From NCBI GenBank assembly GCA_031769625.1, contig JAUIMM010000636.1:2631501-2695500 (forward strand): DNA of 64,000 nucleotides, given 5' to 3'. Position numbers and translations under genes: made by a program. Under the pieces are notes generated by a model. That model ran no database searches. It saw only the letters and a program-made list of their open reading frames with translations, and was not told where the DNA came from. Each line of letters starts with the position of its first letter. The first letter of the stretch is position 1. Shown piece after piece: positions 11,630 to 23,929 of the stretch. The stretch is from Taudactylus pleione (lineage: Eukaryota > Chordata > Amphibia > Anura > Myobatrachidae).

Positions 11630-13790
11630 CAAATATATATAAATTCAGTATTACCCAGCGCTTGACCTGTTTATGTAATTAAGATGTTAATAAGTGTAAG
11701 CCTTATGTACTAAAGCCAAATACCAATAATGAGAAACAATGATGTGGTTAAAAACTATTTATTAGAGGATAAAATATATCAATGTAAATACTACAATCCT
11801 ACAATAAATTGATCCAGTGAAAATGATCAGAATTGTTGTGCTTCTTCCAACATATATCTAATGCATCGGATGTTAACCTGGATATGTCGAATATTTTACA
11901 ATGATGTTAACTGACATTAAATTACGTTAACACGGGACACAATATGGACCAGATAGACTACAAGTGGAGGGTGGGTGGTATGATGGATGTGGACATGAAA
12001 CACGGACAGTTGTGTGTAGTGATATGGGAGTGGATGGGAAAAGGGGATGGAATAAGATAAATAATCCTCTGGTACCAGATACCGTGGAGATTGATCCCTT
12101 CTATGTATAGAATTGTAGGATTGTAGTATTTACATACAATATTACAGGTTGATATATTTTATCAACTAATACAATTTGTGGAATGGATGAAATATGGTAA
12201 GAATGTGTATTACAGGGGGTCAGACTAAGATATGTAGAATGTATTTATTAATACAATTTTCAAATGTACTAAGCATGTAGATATATACAAAGTCTCTCCT
12301 TAACTGATACAATGTATCTATGCAGGGCAGATTTTTATACACTGTTACCATAGCAACCCTTTGATTGACAGGACAACCATTTTGTGGATTCATCCAGGTG
12401 CTCGGTGTTGTTTTTTGAAAGAGAATCAGTGAAACACACGTCCGGCGTTCAGCTGTGCCAACAAACATACCTGTAATATTGTTGTTGTGTAGGACCAGGT
12501 AGAATGTGGGCTTAGCCTGCGAGCCTATTTAGTGTCAGCGGGTGGCGGCTATTGTGTATGTTACCCGAATGCTACTGAAATCATAGTGATCGTGTATGCA
12601 AGGAAACACTCGCCGCTAATCAACCATGTTGACAGCACCGTATACATGTTTCTGTGCATAATGGCTGTGTCAGCGGATTGGATACTATCTATTTAAGTGA
12701 ATAAAGATAAAGATATATTGTGCTGGCCATTGAAGTTACACTGCACGCTGACTATTCCAATGTATTGAATGATATAAAACACATGTAATTGGTGTATAAT
12801 AAAAGATTGGTGGAATATGTTCTGAAAAACAATGAAAATAAAATCTTATTGAATGTGATATAACAAGCTATCCGGGGATAAGTGGCAATTAATATTAGAC
12901 AAATTAACATCTAAATACGGTACTTATTTGAGTTTCCGCAGTGTAAGCTACTGCAAGGAAGACAAAAACCAAGGGTGACCCATGTAACAATATATACACA
13001 ATGATGAAGGCTAAATGGGGGTGACAACCTCACTGCACAACTCGATGTATTTTAATCCCATTAATATGGGTAAATAATGAGTGTATAGCAGATTTGTGGA
13101 ACAATCTAATATAGAGACGTATTACTGTATATGGAGACAATTTCTATATCTCCTAAACAGGTCTCTTCACTGGAAGTTATTTAAAGGGTCACTATTTATA
13201 AGAGACGGTAATAGAACAGACTCCATATAAGCAATTAGCCCATATTTGTGGGTAAGCAATATCATAAAAGCATACTGGAATCAGTTAGGAGCTTTTTGTA
13301 CTGATGGCAGGAATCACTTGAACCAATATCCTTTCAACATAAACTGAAGGGTACTGTTATTTATGGCAAATAATTAACCAGAGGGAATTGCTATCTCTAC
13401 TAAATGACTAACTAGAGTTGGATACTGTCAAGATTAACATGACTATGCTGTAAATAATATTACGCAGCCATACTAGCAGATACCAAATAACAGGTCTAGC
13501 CCTATCATCATGTCTACCCAGCATATTGTGGTGTGAGCAGTATCATATTGCTCTATATTGTGTAGCCAATTGGAGATAAATTAGTCAATACAAAAGAACT
13601 CACCAATAAGTGTACACATAAGAGTTATTGCAACCACACACGGCTGTATATTTTATACTTATTTCTATTTTATCGTTTCTCCTTTTTTATCTCGCTGTAT
13701 TTTAATGTAACCACTTAACTGGCTATTAAAGTAAATATTAAACGTTAAGTTTTATTGATTTTTCATTGTGAGACATTGTGCACTAGTATA
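11630..13790 (+). mobile_element. Possible Penelope-like untranslated-region remnant with an inverted left segment
   Basis: The left edge, read on the minus strand, has AAGCGCTGGGTAATACTG running into a T/A-rich end, much like the terminus of the Penelope-like element near 50400. Blocks at 11771-11805 reappear inverted at 12112-12160 with a 13-nt insertion. On the plus strand GTGAAACACACGTCCGG (12429-12445) resembles the GAAACGCGTCGG signature common at Penelope ends, and GTTAAGTTTTATTGATTTTT (13745-13764) resembles 23598-23617 in the retro-insertion. There is no coding region. Boundaries are approximate. Confidence 0.35.
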
Positions 13791-15539
13791 ATGTATGTCC
13801 CTCAGTTGCACCCCTTCAGAGTAACCTAAGATACTAGGGTATTTGGAATTCAAATTTCTGAATAGGGAAAGCTCACTAATACTACCTGTATACAGTTTAC
13901 TGATGCGACCCTTGTTTCTCAATCCCCTTTCCTCTTAGAACTGATGATTTTTTTAGGTATTCTTACAGTATGTTGACTGAGAAAGTATTTTCTGTTTTAG
14001 CTTTCTTTTCTATTTTTGATGTGGTACTTCTCGATGATAATTGGAGAAAAGGTGTTGCAGGAACTACAATTAGTTGGATTGCACAGCAGGGAAAGTGGTA
14101 GAAGAGAGTTTGGCGTTGATCAGTTGTTGATTTGAAAGAGGGAAAAAGGCTAGACAAAGCCCACAGAAAGCAAAATCAAGGCAGAGGCCATCAAGATGAG
14201 TCCTGGAAGAACTTAAAAGAGGTGGCTGGAGAGAAAAGCTGGGAGGTACAAGAAAAATGTGGATTACAGTATCACTGGGATTTTGAATTTATTCAAGATG
14301 ATAGTGGGAATACTAAAGTAAGTATAAATAAGGAGGTAGCCAATTAGAAAATGTTCAAGAAATGGTTGAGGAACAAACAAAAGGAAGGGATTGAAAATAC
14401 AGATAAAATGTACATTAAAAGATGTTAACATGAGTGCAGGGTCAGTGGGTAGAACTATGAATATAAAGTGTGAGAAAAGGAGAAATCCTGATCCGCCTCC
14501 TTATCTGCTAATGGAGGGATGAGTGTAAGAATAAGAGTATGTGTGATAAGTGTAAGAGCTGCTGGGCAGGCATGTATCTGCAATTGCCAGAAGATCTAGG
14601 TTATTTGAGAGGAAGAGTTCTTCAATGGAGTCTAGTTTGTTCCAGAGAGAAAGTACATTGAGTAATAGGATTTTAAAATTGATGTGAGACAAATGGTACA
14701 TTACAGTATATTTTAGGATTGATGGATGTGTATAGTGACAAATGTGATGGATGGATGTCTACAGTGTTCTGAATCAGAATGGTGTGTATTGGTAATGTGA
14801 GGTTACAGGATTTTATTTGGTGATATTTCATTGTCTGCTAGAAGCAGGAAGGTAGTTGCTGATTGTCTTATGATGTAGATAATTGTTTGTTCTTTCATCT
14901 TGTTCACTCTTTGTTTAATTGTTTTCCTTTCACTTTGGAAGCAATCACTTTGTAAGGAAATCACAAATGCATCTGCCCTCAGCTATTGAATCCTATTCAT
15001 CAATAATAAAACAAGTCACATGTGAGCAACATGGTCAGCTAATCAAAGGATGCAAGAGCTCAGTGTATGGGTTCATAATAATGGGCTAGTAAAGAATCAT
15101 AAAATGAATATAAATGAACAAGACCTTTACACTAATGATATTTACTGACACATTTAGAAAAGGTCATGTGAGATACAGATTGCAATCAGATTAGTTTATT
15201 AGGAGGGGATACAAGAAGTTAATACGAGTTGCAATTATGGACACATATTAGGGATCCAACTCAAGTGAGGCAGTCAAGGAGTGTCTGGCATATAGATGTT
15301 CCCTCCTCTATGATATGCTAGCCTCTTAACTTATTTCAAAACTCAATTTGTACAGTAAAGCCACTCTGGATTGACATCATGGGTAGCCGATTGTTTAGGG
15401 AGTAATAGATTACACATATAGATAAAAGCCACTGGGGTAGGATTACATTTGCAGTTCATGTTCAGTTTTGGCATTGAAGGTTCACTATTCGAATTCCCCA
15501 ACATTTCTGAAGGTTGCGTATTGACAATTGATTTTATAT

Positions 15540-15541
<2 letters not shown>
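13791..15541. other. Intergenic stretch, nothing assigned
   Basis: The purine-rich block at 14100-14340 has an open frame of 71 codons with no resemblance to a known family. No repeat boundaries seen. Confidence 0.5.

Positions 15542-15594
<53 letters not shown>
15542..15594. repeat. (TA)n microsatellite
   Basis: About 26 TA units. Confidence 0.95.
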
Positions 15595-15597
<3 letters not shown>

Positions 15598-16090
15598 CTT
15601 TATTTTTCTTGATAAATACTAATTAAATTTTTTTAAATATAAGAAAAATATTTACACCTTTTTTATTTAAACATCATACATAACTATAAATATATCCTTT
15701 TAATTTATAACAAGTTTGAGCTTTGCCAACCACATGTTTGATTTGGCGTTAATGTGGCTATATCCTGTGAGAGTGGTAAAACTTGCTTCATTTGCCTGAA
15801 ATTAACTGTACTTTTCTTAATTGACCTAATGTTTGACAACTTCCACCAATTTATTTTTACTTTAGAACCTACAGTATTTGAGATGCTGGTTTGAGAAACA
15901 AATTTGAGCATCACTAGTTGTGATGTCATCAAATGTTTTGGAAGAAAGTTGTGAGCATTAAAAAAGTGATTAATACCCCTTTCAGACAGAAAAAAGGACC
16001 TAGGAATTTGTCGGGGCAAGCCAGGTCATCACGGGTCCTTTTTCGGTGTGAAAGGGTCAACCGGGGTCAAAATTGCTGGGGCTTCAAACC

Positions 16091-16657
16091 GGAATGGGTA
16101 TGAAATACCGCTGGCCATGTGGCCGGCGGTTCGATTCCCGTCAGCTGCAGGCCGACATCAGCAGAGTTCCGAGCAGCGGAAGCCCGACAGAGCTGGAAAT
16201 CCCGATCGTGGATAGGTGAGTATGTACTAACCTAACCTAACCCCCCCTAACCCTAACCCTCCTTAGGGGTGCCTAACCCTAACTTCCCCCCAAGTGCCTT
16301 GCCCTAGCCCCCCTCTAAGTGCCTAACCCTAACCACCCCCTTCCCCGCTGCCTAAACCTAAGTCCCCCAGGGGGGTGCCTAACCCTAACCCTCCCTCCCC
16401 CTAGCCTAACCCTAACCCTCCCGGGGGGATGCCTAACCCTAAGTCCCCCCCGGGAGCCCTAAACCTAACCCTCCCCCCCGCGGCTGTCCGCTCGCGGCGC
16501 CCGGCATCACTACGATCGGGATGCCATGCGCCGGTCTCTCGGCGTCGGGGAAATGCGGGCGTCTACATCTAGACACCCGGCATTTCACCCTTGCCGGGAT
16601 ATGACAGTCGGGAAGCCGGCTGCCGGTATTTAGGCAGTCGGCTTCCCGATTGCTTCC
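16091..16657 (+). mobile_element. Telomere-like-repeat element, copy 1 (567 bp, 9-bp duplication)
   Basis: Flanked by CTTCAAACC at 16082-16090 and 16658-16666. Left end GGAATGGGTATGAAATACCG contains the palindrome GGTATGAAATACC. The right end carries a hairpin (GGGAAGCCGGCTGCC against GGCAGTCGGCTTCCC, 16610-16648). Between them, 16220-16470 is built from CCTAACCCTAACCCT units separated by C-rich linkers (CCCCC-x-AGTGCCT). A 8-9 bp duplication is known for Merlin and Mutator-like elements; the class is not settled. Confidence 0.75.
16220..16470 (-). repeat. Interstitial telomere-like array, degenerate (CCCTAA)n
   Basis: Vertebrate telomeric hexamers, CCCTAA on this strand, in pairs or triples broken by C-rich spacers. 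It lies wholly inside a mobile element, so it is not evidence of a chromosome end or fusion. Confidence 0.85.
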
Positions 16658-16830
16658 CTTCAAACCTGGTTGCTATCAAGGTTATTCCTGGGTCTGATCC
16701 GGGTTGCCTGCTGTGTGAAAAGCATGACCTTGGTCATGAAGGAGCTGATTGGAGGACACAGTGAGCAGCTTCAACCTGTGTTCAGTGTCCTGGGTCCGGG
16801 CCGGGTTAATATTGTAGTTTCTGTCTGAAA

Positions 16831-17685
16831 ATTGTATAAGTAAATTCACACCCTTACAGAGAGGAGATCAGAGTGGTCTATTGATTGTTATCTTTCTGTC
16901 AAAGTGTTAACTGCACAAAGGGGCATATATTATATTTAGTTTCTTCTCCCTGATAATCCTATTAAATTATGATTGTGGGTGTCTTACATACTGAGTTTAA
17001 GCTCTGTCAAAGAAGAGCTTTTGAAGGTCCTTGTCATGTGTCATAGTTATTGCTAATAAGAAAACACATTTAATAGCCAAGTTAACATGCACCATAGTTA
17101 ATTAATTTCCTTTTGATAGTCTAGCAGAAAATATTTAGACTTCTAGTCTGTAGGAAAATATTTTCCTCATTTAAAAATAGTACTTTATTTCTGTCTATCT
17201 TTACAAGCACATTAGTCTATGACCTGATGATCAGTTTCTGACTTTATTAAGATGTCAGAGCCATGTCGGCTTCAAGCGAACACAAAGGTAAATTTGCTGA
17301 CGCTGATTGCTTGAATCCTTTTCCAACTCTTTTGACACTAGCCCTGATGATAGTTCTTAATAGTTTTACATCTTAGAGGTTTTTCATTGTGAATAAATCA
17401 TGTCTCATCATATCTGAAGTTCTGTGGCACAGACAACCTGTCACTTCGAAACAGGTTAAGGTCATTTGCTATAGCTAACAATTCTTACTCTACCTTAGAA
17501 AGTAAATAACTATAGCTACAATATATCTATTTTTTTTCTTTAATTTGCAGATTTTGTTGTGAGGAGTTTTGTTTAATCTTTTCAATTTTGCATAGTTCAC
17601 ATTATAGATAAATACATATTCTAGATGCATTATTAAAGAAGCCTACTAAGTGAATAGTAATGAATACAGATAGCACCGTACCTAC
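16831..17685. other. Intergenic AT-rich stretch, nothing assigned
   Basis: No recognised repeats or reading frames. Confidence 0.5.
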
Positions 17686-18532
17686 ATACTTACTAGAGAT
17701 GTGCGCCGACCCCCGTGTTTTGGTTTTGGTTTTGGATGTGGATCTCTCCTGGTTTTGGATCTGGATTGGTTTTGCCAAAACCTCACCTCCGTGTTTTGTT
17801 TTCGTGTTTTGGTTTTGGATATGGATATTTTCTTAAAAAATAAAAAAAAACAGCTAAAATCACATAAAATGGGCCTTTTTTTTGTTCCTACAGTATTACT
17901 AACCTCAATAACATTTATTTCTACTCGTTTCCAATCAGTTTTGACCACCTCACAGCTCACAATATTGATTTGTTCATCTTGTTTAGGCCCAAAATTTGCA
18001 CCAAGATAGCTGGCTGACTAAGCTAAGCTGCAGCAGTGGGCGGCACAAACACATGGCAGTTCAACTTCAAACATGGCACATCAGGAAACACTTTTATTAT
18101 TCAAGAGAGGCCTGAGGGAGTTGGAGTATGTATGTAGTTGAAGGTAGGACAGGGACAGGAAGGTTTGATTGGTATTAAATTTAATTTTGTTTTTTGATTC
18201 AAAAGAAAGTTTATGAGGGAGAAGGGGAGGGGAGGAGGCATTTACAAAAAAATGTGATACAGTACATTTACATCAGTCCTTGCCACAGAAGAATCCTTTA
18301 GCATGGCTGCTGCTACTGGGAGTTGATTTTTTCATCCCAGAAGGGGACCAGGAAGAGTGCTTTCCAAAAAAAATTAAACAATTGACTTAAATAATTCTTT
18401 GCAAATCTTCTATAAAGGCATTTCCCAACCTGTACAGGGACATAAATAAAACATAGTTAGTTAGTGGCCTCAAAGTGCCACTTAACCAGCACAGATATGT
18501 GAACAAGTATAAGATCTATGATTTAAGGGCAG

Positions 18533-18700
18533 GGGTAGCCAACCCTGGTCCTCGAGAGCTACCAACAGTGCATGTTTTCCAGGTCTCCTCACAGATTCAA
18601 AACTATAATAATTAACTCCACCTGTGGATCTTTCTAAATGTTTTGGTGAGTGATGAATACACCTGTGCACCAGCTAACATTATTAATTATAATTGTTGTT
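18533..18700 (+). mobile_element. Terminal part of another hAT-like element
   Basis: Starts CAGGGGTAGCCAACCCTGG, the form of terminus common in Charlie-like hAT elements. No matching right end was seen, so it is truncated or diverged. Confidence 0.45.
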
Positions 18701-18977
18701 ATTTAGGTTGCCATCTCCTGAAAGGTGTTTACTAACAGACAGAGACTACCTACCTATCAGCTCAGGCATAGACACTTCTTGAGGAACAGAGCTCTGTTCT
18801 CTGGAGGGAAGCCAAATAGGTGGGAGCCCCTGTTCCAACATCTGAAGCTCTTATCTCTCCACATCATCTATTATAGATTTAAAAAAATGTCATCGGGGAC
18901 ATCTAGCTCCTCTTTCTGTACCCTGCTCACCCTTTTTGGACAGGAAGTCCAGGATGGATGGTTTGGAAGAAGAAGGC

Positions 18978-19352
18978 CTAGCCACAGATTGAGATGGTCA
19001 TTATCAAGACCTGGTCCCCCAGTGGGTGTAGTCTGGGAGGTATTATTTGGCATGCAGGCAGCGGAATAACAAAGGCCTCCATGTTGTCTGTGCTTACTAT
19101 TCCGTATTTCAGTTTGCGATTCAGGTAGGAATAAAGTCGGCTACAGAACACAGTGACAGAATCACTGGATGTCTTAGTGCATTCAGGCCAAATACGATCA
19201 TTGAATTCCCTGACAGATTCCGGACAGATGAATACTTTGCTTGTAATAATCTTTGGCAATTCCTGGCAAATGTGGGTGTTATAGCCAGACACTTTGAAGG
19301 CTGTAGCTTTGAACTGCTTTATAGAAAACATATGAATGAAACCTTTCCACAC
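18978..19352 (-). other. Unrecognised 124-codon open frame inside the hAT-type element
   Basis: A minus-strand frame with balanced composition, for example ICPESVREFNDRIWPEC. The plus strand is also open for 105 codons over the same bases. I cannot match it to a transposase or any other family. It may be a remnant of coding sequence from an inserted element, or chance. Confidence 0.25.
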
Positions 19353-19639
19353 TGCAGAAGGTGATGGAGAAATCCCTTGCAGTTCAGCACTTAGAGCATC
19401 TTTTTTTATGTTCTTTGAGGCTTCTACTGACTTTTGTTAACGTTTTGGAATACAACAGTATTAGAATTTAGGATGTCTACTCTATATAGATATGTAAATA
19501 AACATACGCTTTAGTTTTTTAGAGCATATAACTTTATAAGCTGTTATGATAACATTTCTGCTATGTTTAAGATTAAAAAAACAACTTTTTGTAACCCAAT
19601 AGCTTAAAAAAAAAGTTTTCATTGCAATGTTCATGCAGC

Positions 19640-19840
19640 TCCTTGACAGACAGCAGCACAGCACCCCTGCGCAGCTACACCGATGACAAGTGTGGCTAAC
19701 ACGCACACAAAATTTTTTTTAATTATTATTTTGGGCAGCAGCCCCTCGACAGACAGGAGCACAGCACCCCTGCACGCCTACGCCGATGACAGTGACAGCC
19801 AGGTGTGGCTGACATGCACACAAAAAAAATTTGACAAAAA
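19640..19840. repeat. Two imperfect tandem units of about 105 bp
   Basis: GACAGACAGCAGCACAGCAC and GACAGACAGGAGCACAGCAC begin successive units, each containing GCCGATGACA-like and TGTGGCTGAC-like blocks. Confidence 0.6.
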
Positions 19841-19841
19841 A

Positions 19842-20295
19842 AGACAATTTATTTTAAAAAATTTTATGCTCCAGAACTTGGGCCCAGAGCACAGATTGAT
19901 CACGACTGGAGTCGGGCAGCACTAGCTTGCGTTGCCAACTTGCTAGATCTTATGCGGCTAAGCCTAACATGCAGAGACACACAGACAATTATTAGAAAAA
20001 AAGACAATTGATTTTATTTTTTTTATGCTCCACAACTTGGGCCAAGAGCACAGATTGATCATGACTGGAGTCGGGCAGCACTAGCTTTCGTTGCCGACTT
20101 GCTAGATCTTGTGCGGCTAAGCCTAACACTCACAGACACACAGACAATTATTAGAAAAAAAGACAATTGATTTAAATTTTTTTATGCTCCAGAACTTGGG
20201 CCCAGAGCACAGATTGATCACGACTGGAGTCGGGCAGCACTAGGTTGCAACTTGCGTTGCTGGCTGGATCTTGTGATGTACTGCGGTTAGGCCTA

Positions 20296-20296
<1 letters not shown>
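19842..20296. repeat. Tandem repeat, 159-160 bp period, about 2.8 units
   Basis: AGACAATT followed by a T-rich block, TTTTATGCTCCAGAACTTGG and GATTGATCACGACTGGAGTC recurs from 19842, 20002 and 20161. The third unit runs into a CA microsatellite. Confidence 0.85.

Positions 20297-20321
<25 letters not shown>
20297..20321. repeat. (CA)n microsatellite
   Basis: About 12 CA units at the end of the 159-bp array. Confidence 0.9.
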
Positions 20322-20326
<5 letters not shown>

Positions 20327-20399
20327 AATATAAAAGACTCTTTGATAATTTTTTTGACTATATATATACATTTTTTTTTTTGAGTCCAGAACTTGGGTC

Positions 20400-20690
20400 C
20401 AAATGGACACAGCACCAGCCCATATGTATCTGCAGTCTTGCAGCAGCCCAGATGGATACAGCAGACATGAGAAACACCAGCCCAGAATAGATCAACAGTA
20501 CCAGCCCAGGACACAGCAGACAGCACAGACAGCCAATATGGATCAGCAACACTCCAGATGGACACAGCAGACAGCACAGTGACAGCACCAGTCCAGAATG
20601 GATCAGTAGTCACCAGCCCAGGACAGAGCAGACAGCACCAGCACCTCTCCCAGCCCTACACTACCCACCCTCCCTGTTCAGTCTCCACAG
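20400..20690. repeat. Degenerate minisatellite, CAGCACCAGCCCAGAATGGA-type
   Basis: Blocks like CACCAGCCCAG, ATGGATCAG and ACACAGCAGACAGCAC alternate irregularly. It resembles in design, but not in sequence, the minisatellite inside 45351-47112. Confidence 0.65.
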
Positions 20691-21286
20691 CCGGAGTGAA
20701 ATGGCATCCATCGTGTGGTCCCTTATATACTACATTGATCATAGAGACGAAAGCTTGCGAACCGCGAGATTTCAGACTCTATCGTTTTGCCTCGGTTTCA
20801 AGATCCGAGTCAGGTGGGAAACTCCGAGCCTGCTTGGAACCGACTCGGTTCTACTAAATTCGGGTGGATTCGGATCTCTGGAATCTGATCCTGCTCATCT
20901 CTAATACTTACCAATGTCACGATCTTGCAAGAAAAAAATCAGTGATGCTCTCAGTGGGACTTGGTCCCTGGTCCTGTGCTGCTAGATCTTGTAGCTTTGC
21001 TGATCAGCACCAGCTAATGTTCATTTAGGCTCATCTTGGTAAAGATTTAAGCATTCTGATCTTTATCCACACAATTTCTAGGCAAAGTCAATCGCCTGCT
21101 ACCAGGGCTGCCATCAGAAATCGTGGGGCCCAGTACAAATGAAAAGGCAGGCCCCCCCACCTCCTTGGTTCCTCCCCCCAAAGGCCTGGTAGACGCAGAT
21201 GTGTGGCGTTGATCTTTGGTACATGTAGCAAGTGCATGCAATCAGCTCCCACCATGATAATGACGTGCCCCACATGCTCCTCAGAC

Positions 21287-21300
21287 CTCTCCGCATATCT
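21287..21300. repeat. 14-bp target duplication, left copy
   Basis: CTCTCCGCATATCT, repeated exactly at 23851-23864 on the far side of the inverted-repeat insertion. Confidence 0.8.
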
Positions 21301-23850
21301 ACTCTATAGAGGTGCACTCATATGTGTAATCTGGAAAAATTTATAAAACTTTACTTTTAATAGGACATACTTAAGAAAATGGACACAAAAACGCGACATA
21401 TGGTGTGTAGTCGTATATAATATACCATTTGTACAAGAATCTAGGTTATATCCACCTTAGACTAAAACAGACGAAAGTACTAATAAACATCACTCACAAT
21501 TACAACATGAAACATATAAATTGTAAAAACACACCAGGAAATAGATGCTGTGGTACTATAAAGCATATAACGTTGCAAAAATTTCTATCCAAGAAAGAAA
21601 AGTAAATGTCGGGAGTGATAGAAAATTAATGACAGACTCTGCTGCCTACTCTTTTACCAGTAGTAGAGGAGAGAAAGTGAGAGATCTGACATAAAGTACA
21701 TCCCTAGAAACAACAGTCAACTGGGGTTCCCTTCATAAGCCCTAATCTCGGCTGTTATTTGTCTTGCCTCGTGGTATAGGACAAGATAATGAGAGGATTA
21801 ATAGGCTGGTATGAGAACCTCAGGGAGAGTATAGAATAGTGAAGAAAACAGTAATACTGTAGCTAAAATGCAGCTCCAAGAGATAAAGATATATAGTAAA
21901 AGACGGAGATGGTAATAGTTGCTGGCAAACTCTGCTTCTTATTCTCTTACTAATTGTAGAGGAGAAAAAGTGAGAGATCTGGCAAAGCACTCATTCCTTG
22001 AAACAACAGACAAATATGGTAATTACTTTCCGTGAACAAGCAAGCCAGGCGAAATGCGCGTCGGATTCCCAGGGTGCCCCGCGATTGCGCATAGCGGGAC
22101 ACCCCAACACCAGGTTGTCGTGACTTAGTTACTTACCAGTGCCGTCTGTACGGAGGCACATGCCTAGGACACTATGTACCGGCTAGCCGCTCTGTATTAG
22201 GGAGCGGATGCACTATATTCTGGCATCCTTTTTACTGATTACAGTCACGGATCAATTGTTTAATAGGTGCTGTTAACTGGATACTTCTTATTCCATATAC
22301 ATTTTATTCCATTTAGCATACTTCCTTACGTTGCACCTATCCATGATCTAAATACCGTTTGCTACTTTGTGTCCTTTTCTTTTCTTTTCTATTACTTGCT
22401 ATTTTTTACAGATGTTACATATTGATTTGTTTTTCAATATCACCTTTTCAATCATTTACTCTTTTGTTACAGTTGTAACACCTTGTATGCATTTGTAAAT
22501 CTTGAATACAATGTGATCTTATAGATATTGTACCTATTAGGTGGTCGAATCTCTTTAAATGTTACATGTTATTGGTTCACTATTGTACAGTTATACATAG
22601 CAACATGTGAACTGGGTGCTGTTTATAGGATATAGTAGTCCTATACAATTTTATGAGGTATATCTATTAGCATTTGCTTTTGTCTCTGCTCTTGGAGATT
22701 TACCCCGTTAATTACTGCATACAATCTATTATATGTTTGTGCACTCTAGTTATTTTTACTAAGATCGTTGGTATAATTGTGTACCTATACTCAATTCAGA
22801 TTAATTTTCTTTTATCCACTTGGTCTATACTCTCCATGTGGTTTTCATACCAGCCTATTAATTTTCTCTTCATTTTGTCCTATGCCACTAGGCAAGACGA
22901 AAGGTAGTAGAGATTAGGGCTTATGAAGGAGACCATATTTGTCTGTTGTTTCAAGGAATGAGTGCTTTGCCAGATCTCTCACTTTTTCTCCTCTACAATT
23001 AGTAAGAGAATAAGAAGCAGAGTTTGCCAGCAACTATTACCATCTCCGTCTTTTACTATATATCTTTATCTCTTGGAGCTGCATTTTAGCTACAGTATTA
23101 CTGTTTTCTTCACTATTCTATACTCTCCCTGAGGTTCTCATACCAGCCTATTAATCCTCTCATTATCTTGTCCTATACCACGAGGCAAGACAAATAACAG
23201 CAGAGATTAGGGCTTATGAAGGGAACCCCAGTTGACTGTTGTTTCTAGGGATGTACTTTATGTCAGATCTCTCACATTCTCTCCTTTACTACTGGTAAGA
23301 GAGTAGGCAGCAGAGTCTGTCATTAATTTTCTATCACTCCCGACATTTACTTTTCTTTCTTGGATAGAAATATTTGCAACGTTATATGCTTTATAGTACC
23401 ACAGCATCTATTTCCTGGTGTGTTTTTACAATTTATATGTTTCATGTTGTAATTGTGAGTGATGTTTATTAGTACTTTCGTCTGTTTTAGTCTAAGGTGG
23501 ATATAACCTAGATTCTTGTACAAATGGTATATTATATACGACTACACACCATATGTCTCGTTTTTGTGTCCATTTTCTTAAGTATGTCCTATTAAAAGTT
23601 AAGTTTTATTAATTTTTCCAGATTACACATATGAGTGCACCTCTATAGAGTACTTTTGTTTGGTTGCTCTACAACCAAACATTTCTTTTTCTGAATCATT
23701 ATTTACTCTAGGTAGCACCATCTTGTTCTGATTTCAGACATACACTATATATACACTTCCTAATTGTGATTTTGACATTTAATATTGACTTTATTAGTCC
23801 TTTTTTTGATCAGTGCGGCGTTTTCTCTTTTCCCCTCCCCCTTATCACAA
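21301..23850 (+). mobile_element. Retroelement-like insertion with 720-bp inverted arms
   Basis: Bounded by the exact 14-bp repeat CTCTCCGCATATCT. The left arm (21301-22020) reappears inverted at 22932-23653 with only scattered mismatches. The 911-bp spacer begins with GCGAAATGCGCGTCGG (22050-22065), a signature I associate with Penelope-like ends. The right tail (23654-23850) ends AGTGCGGCGTTTTCTC and a pyrimidine tract. A related block repeats directly at about 290-bp spacing (GAGATTAGGGCTTATGAAG at 22911 and 23202). It has no coding sequence. A target duplication of this length and an inverted 5' part suggest target-primed reverse transcription of a Penelope-like untranslated region. The family is inferred. 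Confidence 0.6.
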
Positions 23851-23879
23851 CTCTCCGCATATCTGCCTGGATGACATAT

Positions 23880-23884
23880 GTGTT

Positions 23885-23928
<44 letters not shown>
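23880..23928. repeat. Compound (TG)n(TA)n microsatellite
   Basis: TG units pass directly into TA units. Confidence 0.9.

Positions 23929-23929
<1 letters not shown>

Larger units (their letters stand above)
15974..16830. mobile_element. MITE with TTTCAGACAGAAA ends, host of the telomere-like element
   Basis: Left end ACCCCTTTCAGACAGAAA and right end TTTCTGTCTGAAA are inverted copies. The interior is interrupted at 16091-16657 by another element with its own duplication. Boundaries are good to a few bases; no clear target duplication was found for the outer element. Confidence 0.5.
17694..20903 (+). mobile_element. hAT-type non-autonomous element, 3.2 kb, duplication ATACTTAC
   Basis: Termini TAGAGATGTGCGC and GCTCATCTCTA, with an exact 8-bp duplication ATACTTAC at 17686-17693 and 20904-20911. 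The first 350 bp (GTGTTTTGGTTTTGG, ACAGCTAAAATCACATAAAA, CCAATCAGTTTTGACCACCT) match the inverted right end of 45351-47112, so both belong to one family. The interior from 19640 consists of tandem repeats. The block at about 18070-19630 differs from the other copy and probably includes a later insertion. No intact transposase. Confidence 0.85.

Noticed and set aside
16128..16140. GGTTCGATTCCCG resembles a tRNA B box.
   Set aside because: No A box at the proper distance, no cloverleaf, and the segment is missing from the other copy at 35852-36404.
16220..16470. Telomeric repeats could mark a chromosome end or fusion point.
   Set aside because: The array lies inside an element with a 9-bp target duplication, and a second element of the same kind occurs at 35.9 kb.
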